Made by a program: the position numbers and the translations under genes. The notes under the pieces are model-generated. The model did no database searches, had not been told where the DNA came from, and saw only the letters and a list, made by a program, of their open reading frames with translations. This document shows positions 59,432 to 64,000 of a DNA stretch of 64,000 bases, piece after piece (position 1 is the stretch's first letter; the number at the start of each line of letters is the position of its first letter). The stretch comes from Romboutsia sp. CE17 (GTDB lineage Bacteria; Bacillota; Clostridia; Peptostreptococcales; Peptostreptococcaceae): NCBI RefSeq assembly GCF_012317385.1, contig NZ_CP051144.1, positions 2,232,001 to 2,296,000 on the forward strand. Reading direction: 5' to 3'.

Positions 59432-60850
59432 TTATTTAGAACTACGCATTGCTTCTAATTTAAGATTATTTTCATTAACTACTTTTTTACTTAAAGGATA
59501 AGCAAACATTAATATTAATCCAACAACTATATAACAAACACCTGGGAATAAAGTTGCTAATGCATAAATTCCATCTGTTGTAGCTGTTGTCTGAGTCGCT
59601 GCCATTGAGTTATATCCTATAAATGTTAAGGCAAATCCTCCAAGTCCTCCAGCTAAAGCTTGTCCTAATTTTCTAGAGAAAGAATAAACTCCATATATTG
59701 TTCCATCATCTCTTTTTCCAGTAAGTATCTCATTATAATCTATTATGTCAGTTATTTTAGCCCATATAAGCATATTAAATACATTCATGAACAATGTTGT
59801 TAAAGTATATATTGCTACATATACCCATGGATTTGTTATTTTAGCTATATAACATCCTATAAATATTGCTCCTGTGATAAGCATAGATATCATAGATACT
59901 TCTTTTTTACCAAATTTGCCTGCTATTTTTACTATTACTGCTGCAAGCATTAAGTTTACTGGTAAACCAACCATACTTAAAGTAGATAATGCGTTTATAT
60001 TTTTAAAGTAGTCAGCAAATAAATAAGCGTTTATAGTTTGTGTCATTAACGAACTAAGAAGTAGTACTATTGCAGCTCCTATTATTGCTAATAAAGCTTT
60101 ATTTTTTACTATTATTCCAAGATTTTTTACTATGGAAACCTTTTCCTTTTTGTCATCATTTTCAAACTTAACACGCTCTGTTGTAAGTTTAAAACATAAC
60201 ATATAACATATAAATGCGCATATTGAGAATATTCCAGCAATCATAGTGAATTTTTCTGGATTTACTAGTTGATTTCCATTAGCATCTGCATAATATATAA
60301 CTTGAGGTGCTATAGTTCCTATAATAACCCCTGCGAAACTTGCCCCTAAACTTCTCCAAGTTGAAAGAGATGCTCTCTCCTTTGGATCATTAGTAATAGC
60401 TGATGCCATTGAACCATAAGGTATATTTATTGCTGTATAACAAATAGATCCCCATAATATATAAGTAGCGAACATTACAATTACTTTTACAGTCATGGAA
60501 GCGTTTGCCAGACTGTGTTGATACATTAAGAAACTTATAAGAGCTACTGGTCCTGACATTCTTTTTATCCAAGGTTTAAATTTACCATCTTTTGTAGGCT
60601 TTGATTTATCTGCTATAACTCCCATTGTTATATCTGAACAACCATCTACAAATCTTGCTACTAAAAATAACACACCAACTAAAGATGCACTAACACCCCA
60701 TACTTTTGTATAGAATATCATTAAGAACATACTTGCAAAAATAAATGTGAAATCGTTTCCTAAGTCCCCAAGTAAATAACCTGCTTTGTCTCTTAACCCA
60801 AAAGGTCTTACATTTTCAAATTCTAAATTTTTTGATGTGTTTGAAATCAT
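59432..60850 (-). CDS. GPH-family sugar:cation symporter, copy B
   Basis: 472 residues from the ATG at 60850, with GGGGG 6 bases upstream; the in-frame extension to 60877 overlaps that site. The length then equals copy A. Same 12-helix GPH architecture with KSKPTKDGKFKPWI, ITNDPKERASLSTWRS and FSRKLGQALAGG. Substitutions against copy A include the helix near 280-300 (NAYLFADYFKNINALSTLSMVG). Substrate unknown; paralogue with possibly different specificity. Its ribosome site and leader are close copies of those of copy A. Confidence 0.9.
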   Translation of the reverse strand: MISNTSKNLEFENVRPFGLRDKAGYLLGDLGNDFTFIFASMFLMIFYTKVWGVSASLVGVLFLVARFVDGCSDITMGVIADKSKPTKDGKFKPWIKRMSGPVALISFLMYQHSLANASMTVKVIVMFATYILWGSICYTAINIPYGSMASAITNDPKERASLSTWRSLGASFAGVIIGTIAPQVIYYADANGNQLVNPEKFTMIAGIFSICAFICYMLCFKLTTERVKFENDDKKEKVSIVKNLGIIVKNKALLAIIGAAIVLLLSSLMTQTINAYLFADYFKNINALSTLSMVGLPVNLMLAAVIVKIAGKFGKKEVSMISMLITGAIFIGCYIAKITNPWVYVAIYTLTTLFMNVFNMLIWAKITDIIDYNEILTGKRDDGTIYGVYSFSRKLGQALAGGLGGFALTFIGYNSMAATQTTATTDGIYALATLFPGVCYIVVGLILMFAYPLSKKVVNENNLKLEAMRSSK

Positions 60851-61328
60851 ATCTTTCCCCCTATTTTTTAAATTCAAATTTGATAAACTATTTTTTATAA
60901 CTTCTATGTTATTTTAGTAACAATATAATTCTAGCATACTTGTATATGTATATGGAATCATTATATTTATTTTTTTTATTAAATTTTTTTTAATTATATT
61001 ATTAAATTAATATCGTACATTTTCGTCAATTACTGTATATTTTTTCGTTTTAATTACAACAATAAATTCCATATAATATATATATTCCGTCAATTTTTTA
61101 TAACTTTTTTACCTATAAATATATTCTCTATAAACAAAAACACCTCTAATTAATCAATATAGATTCTCTATACATCATAATTAAAGGTGTTTTTATTTAT
61201 CTTAAAACTCTAAATGTATTTCATTACATTTTCATATAAAATATAAGATGTTTGTCATAACAATCGTAACTTTTTATATTTACAAAACATAAAAATTATA
61301 ACCATTGGTACAACTTAACTTTGAATGA
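60851..61328. other. Region between symporter copy B and yebC
   Basis: 478 bases. The promoter/leader of copy B and the duplicated terminator (61135-61196), which here serves yebC. The remaining 61216-61328 is AT-rich and shows no ORF. Confidence 0.6.
61135..61196 (-). terminator. Terminator downstream of yebC (duplicated)
   Basis: CACCTcTAATTAAT / ATaATTAAAGGTG arms, T5 tail; the copy at 59264-59327 differs at a few bases. Confidence 0.7.
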
Positions 61329-62051
61329 CTATTCGTTTATTTCCCAGTTATGGTAAACATTTTGAACATCGTCATCATCTTCTAACATATCAACTAATTT
61401 GTTCATCATCTTTAATTGAGTTTCATCTGTTAATTCTGTAGTAGTTTGAGGTATTAACTTAACATCTGCAGATATAAATTCATATCCTTTGGCTGCTAAT
61501 TCATCTCTTACTGCTGCAAAATCTTCCGGGGCAGTTACAACTTCATATCCATCTTCTTCAACTATAAAGTCTTCAGCTCCAGCTTCTAAAGCAACTTCCA
61601 TTAATTCATCTTCAGAAACTTCATCGTTAGCTTCTATTAGTATTTGTCCTTTGTTATCGAACATGAATGATACACATCCACTTGTACCTAAGTTACCACC
61701 GTTCTTATCGAAGTAGTATCTAACATTACCAGCAGTTCTATTTTTGTTATCAGTTAAAGCTTCAACTATAACTGCAACTCCACCTGGCCCGTATCCTTCA
61801 TAAACTATAGTTTCATAGTTTTCGTTAGCTCCACCGCCTGCACCTTTTGCGATAGCTCTTTCTAAGTTATCATTAGGCATGTTGTCAGCTTTAGCTTTTT
61901 CTATAGCAGTTTTTAACGCTGCATTGTATTCTGGATCTGGTCCACCTTCTTTAGCTGCAACAGCTATTGCTCTAGCATGTTTAGTAAATATTTTCGCTCT
62001 CTTAGCGTCTTGCTTACCTTTTCTATTAATTATGTTTCCTATACGTCCCAT
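61329..62051 (-). CDS. yebC: YebC/PmpR-family regulator (TACO1-like)
   Basis: 240 residues. Start [29 protein letters not shown] is the family signature (usually MAGHSKW in other groups; here the shorter 'GRIGNI' firmicute version). Domains 2 and 3 contain [59 protein letters not shown] and a C-terminal [13 protein letters not shown]. YebC proteins are described as regulators and, more recently, translation factors for proline stretches. AGGAGTG lies before the ATG. Confidence 0.96.
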   Translation of the reverse strand: MGRIGNIINRKGKQDAKRAKIFTKHARAIAVAAKEGGPDPEYNAALKTAIEKAKADNMPNDNLERAIAKGAGGGANENYETIVYEGYGPGGVAVIVEALTDNKNRTAGNVRYYFDKNGGNLGTSGCVSFMFDNKGQILIEANDEVSEDELMEVALEAGAEDFIVEEDGYEVVTAPEDFAAVRDELAAKGYEFISADVKLIPQTTTELTDETQLKMMNKLVDMLEDDDDVQNVYHNWEINE

Positions 62052-62113
62052 AATTTCACTCCTTAAATGTAATTTACTTTATAAATTTTATCACAAATAA
62101 CTATTTTCGTAAA

Positions 62114-62884
62114 TTAGAACTTAGGTGGTGCCGGTGCCACAGCCCTTTTATGAGCACTTATTCTATGTAACCTTTCAATTATTTCTAAGTCTTTTTGTGG
62201 AACCTCATCTAATCTACCTTCTACCACTGCATCTATCATCTTGTATGTCGTTCCCATTTCTTGTTCATCAGTTTGACCTTCCCAAAGTCCTGCTGATGGT
62301 GCTTTATTTATTATATCTTCATGAACACCTAATACTTTAGCCCATTCATATACTTCTGCCTTTGTTATGTTAGCTATTGGTATTAAGTCAACTCCACCAT
62401 CTCCATACTTTGTAAAGTATCCAGTATAAACTTCTGCTGCGTTATCAGTTCCAACTACTAAATAGTTTAAATTATTAGCTACAGTATATATTGTACTCAT
62501 TCTAACTCTTGCTCTTAAGTTTGCATCTGATATAGTTTTATTGTTCTCATTATATACATCTATACTTTGTAATTGTCCAATTACCTTATCTAATATACCA
62601 ACTTGTTGTTCTGTTAAATCTAATTCTATATGCTTTATTTGACATCCATTTATAACTTTTAAAGCATCCTCTTTATCTTGAGGATTACTATTTATCTCCA
62701 TTATTACCCCTATAGAATTATCTGGGAAAGCTTTCTTTATAAGATAAGCAACTACTGCTGAATCTATTCCTCCTGAAACCCCTACTGCTAATCCCTTACA
62801 ATTAGTTTCCTTTACTTTTTCTCTAAGCCATTCAACGGTTTTATCTATTTTTATCTCTATGTCTGTTTTTAAACTAGCTTCCAT
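62114..62884 (-). CDS. nadE: Ammonia-dependent NAD+ synthetase
   Basis: 256 residues. Makes NAD+ from nicotinate adenine dinucleotide, ATP and ammonia. PP-loop GVSGGIDSAVVAYL is at about 33-46. Further motifs are NLRARVRMSTIYTVAN, GTDNAAEVYTGYFTKYGDGGVDLIPIANITK and PSAGLWEGQTDEQEMG. No glutaminase domain, so free ammonia is the nitrogen source. It is 62 bp upstream of yebC on the same strand and may be co-transcribed. Full length. Confidence 0.96.
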   Translation of the reverse strand: MEASLKTDIEIKIDKTVEWLREKVKETNCKGLAVGVSGGIDSAVVAYLIKKAFPDNSIGVIMEINSNPQDKEDALKVINGCQIKHIELDLTEQQVGILDKVIGQLQSIDVYNENNKTISDANLRARVRMSTIYTVANNLNYLVVGTDNAAEVYTGYFTKYGDGGVDLIPIANITKAEVYEWAKVLGVHEDIINKAPSAGLWEGQTDEQEMGTTYKMIDAVVEGRLDEVPQKDLEIIERLHRISAHKRAVAPAPPKF

Positions 62885-63078
62885 TTGACTTTTCCTCCCT
62901 ATATTTTCATATGATTTAATTATATCACAGAAATTTTAATGTTTTACCATTATATAGCATTCTATGTAGTCGTCTCATTATTTTTATAGTATTTTTTAAA
63001 TAAACTTTATATCTCTAAGTTTTCCCATTCTTACATAAATAAATTTAACTTTTATGTACAAACTAATCTCTAAGGACG

Positions 63079-63456
63079 GTGATAATTATAAAAAATAAAT
63101 ACTTTAATTTCAATATAAAAAATACTATTATTGGTCTATTTACTGGCTTTATAAATGGAGTATTTGGCTCTGGAGGAGGTACCCTTTTAGTACCTATACT
63201 AAATAATATTTTAAAGGTTGAAGAACATAAGTCCCACGCTACAGCCCTTGCAATAATAATTTTTCTATCAGCTACAAGCTCTGTTATATATATATCAAGA
63301 GGTACTTATGATGTTAAGTTAACTATTCAAGCTGCTATAGGTAGTATAATTGGAGGAATTATTGGTGCAAAATTACTATGCAAGGTCACTGGGAGATTCC
63401 TTAGAATCTCATTTGGTGTTATTATGATTATTGCAGCCTTAAGGATGGTGTTTTAA
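63079..63456 (+). CDS. TauE/SafE-type permease, half-size subunit 1
   Basis: 125 residues. The GTG at 63079 is the only plausible start; AAGGACG lies just upstream, giving tight spacing, so the start may be wrong by a few codons. Four hydrophobic helices; FTGFINGVFGSGGGTLLVPIL near the N-terminus is the TauE/SafE repeat signature. Full-length members have two such halves (about 250 residues). Here the second half is the next ORF, joined by TAATG stop/start overlap. Family members export sulfite, sulfoacetate and other anions; the substrate here is unknown. Confidence 0.85.
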   Translation: MIIIKNKYFNFNIKNTIIGLFTGFINGVFGSGGGTLLVPILNNILKVEEHKSHATALAIIIFLSATSSVIYISRGTYDVKLTIQAAIGSIIGGIIGAKLLCKVTGRFLRISFGVIMIIAALRMVF

Positions 63457-63830
63457 TGTTAATAGGAATAATCGGTTTTTTTGCAGGAATAATTGGTGGT
63501 ATGGGCATGGGTGGTGGAACAATTTTAATACCAACTTTAATACTTTTTGCATCTATAGATCCTAAAATAGCTCAAAGTGTTAATTTAATCTCCTCTATAC
63601 CAATGACTATATTTGCTCTTATAATACATATAAAAAATAAAAATGTAGAGTTCAAATTAGTTGCTCCTATAGCTATATTTGGAGTAATTGCAGCCATATT
63701 TGGTTCATTTTTAGCTAATTACTTAAGCTCAGAAATTTTAAGAAAAGTATTTGGTATTTTCTTGCTTTCGGTTGGTTCTTATGAAGTTTATAAAGGATAT
63801 AAATCACCAAAAAAAGGATGCCAAAAGTAA
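63456..63830 (+). CDS. TauE/SafE-type permease, half-size subunit 2
   Basis: 124 residues, ATG overlapping the previous stop (TAATG), so translation is coupled. Four hydrophobic helices; the repeat signature GFFAGIIGGMGMGGGTILIPTL opens it. With subunit 1 it would reconstitute the two-repeat transporter as a heterodimer. Splitting could be original (ancestral half-size form) or due to a stop mutation; the clean overlap and separate starts favour a genuine two-gene design. Confidence 0.85.
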   Translation: MLIGIIGFFAGIIGGMGMGGGTILIPTLILFASIDPKIAQSVNLISSIPMTIFALIIHIKNKNVEFKLVAPIAIFGVIAAIFGSFLANYLSSEILRKVFGIFLLSVGSYEVYKGYKSPKKGCQK

Positions 63831-63850
63831 AATCTAATTATTCTTAAAAT

Positions 63851-63896
63851 AAAAGGTGTGTTAAGTTAATTTTAAATAATTACTTAATACACCTTA
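63851..63896. terminator. Bidirectional terminator after the TauE pair
   Basis: AAGGTGTGTTAAGT / ACTTAATACACCTT arms (one mismatch) with A and T flanks, between the + permease and a - gene. Confidence 0.8.
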
Positions 63897-63901
63897 CTAT
63901 T

Positions 63902-64000
63902 TTATTTTATTTGTTCTAATTTTTTTACTATCTCTTTATATCGTTCTTCATGTTTTATAAAGTTATATCTTTCATCTTCTATTAATAATCTCTTTAAACT
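63902..64000 (-). CDS. C-terminal end of an unidentified gene (cut by window edge)
   Basis: Minus-strand frame open to the window edge: 32 residues (SLKRLLIEDERYNFIKHEER and YKEIVKKLEQIK) then TAA. The composition is of a charged helical or coiled-coil tail. A strong shared terminator follows. Not recognised from this fragment. Confidence 0.6.
   Translation of the reverse strand, partial: SLKRLLIEDERYNFIKHEERYKEIVKKLEQIK

Larger units (their letters stand above)
57529..61215. repeat. Tandem duplication of the symporter unit
   Basis: A 1,872-base shift aligns 57529-59345 with 59398-61215: coding region, 5' leader and the upstream terminator hairpin are all duplicated (for example ATCAATATAGATT and the CACCTCTA/AAAGGTG arms). 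Divergence of several percent shows that the duplication is not very recent. Confidence 0.88.

Noticed and set aside
57529-61215. Mobile element carrying the symporter genes
   Set aside because: No transposase, integrase or terminal inverted repeats; a simple tandem duplication explains the data.

Overview
The window is chromosomal DNA from a low-GC, endospore-forming anaerobic firmicute of class Clostridia. The best fit is family Peptostreptococcaceae (the Clostridioides / Paraclostridium / Terrisporobacter / Romboutsia neighbourhood). Support comes from the very AT-rich coding sequence, strong GGAGG ribosome sites, sporulation genes (a PdaA-type cortex deacetylase and a BofC-like protein), rubrerythrin, class B sortase, the SCIFF peptide with its radical-SAM maturase, an agr-type peptide locus and a clostridial-looking 16S/23S pair. 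The genus was not resolved. No phage, plasmid, CRISPR array or transposase was seen.

Layout. 1-6280 (minus) is the promoter-proximal part of a surface-polysaccharide operon. It has a Wzz-like chain-length protein, a CpsD-type kinase, an initiating sugar-phosphate transferase, a phosphohexomutase, a mannose-1-P guanylyltransferase, a family 4 glycosyltransferase and the first codons of GDP-mannose 4,6-dehydratase. Together these make GDP-mannose and derived deoxysugars for a lipid-linked polymer. Next to it are an LCP (polymer-to-wall ligase) gene and a VanZ-like gene. 8.2-11 kb holds small membrane genes, a YitT-type protein and sortase B. 11.1-16.4 kb is a minus-strand rRNA operon (16S, 23S, tRNA-Thr) with a recognisable promoter and processing stem but no 5S gene.

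16.5-25.1 kb carries wall and stress genes: PdaA lipoprotein, rubrerythrin, a 785-residue SH3/amidase, an ion-transporter-type permease, the two-part ThrE exporter, and a CsoR/RseC pair. 25.1-31 kb is the signalling region: a GGDEF/HD-GYP enzyme, an agr-like set (kinase-less receptor-like membrane protein, AgrB, 35-residue AgrD), a siroheme sulfite/nitrite reductase and a second AgrB-like protein without the catalytic His. 31-53.7 kb is conserved housekeeping on the minus strand: aspS, hisS, hemZ, MBL hydrolase, dtd, relA, apt, recJ, an AarF kinase, gamma-carbonic anhydrase, scfB-scfA, yajC, tgt, psiE-like, queA, ruvB-ruvA-ruvC and the BofC-like gene.

53.8-64 kb is mixed: small unknown proteins, a DUF1540 protein, a YczE-type membrane protein, a PgdA-like deacetylase, a beta-trefoil protein, two tandemly duplicated GPH-family sugar symporters, yebC, nadE, a split TauE/SafE permease and the end of an unidentified gene.

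The most notable unexplained structure is non-coding. One family of long hairpins shares a conserved tip (CCATTTGCA...TGCATGG) at 31.1, 33.1 and 44.6 kb. A second short repeat family (GAGCAACG...CGTTGGCGA) sits in and around the rRNA operon. The most interesting gene set is the agr-like triad, in which a receptor-like membrane protein stands without a histidine kinase.
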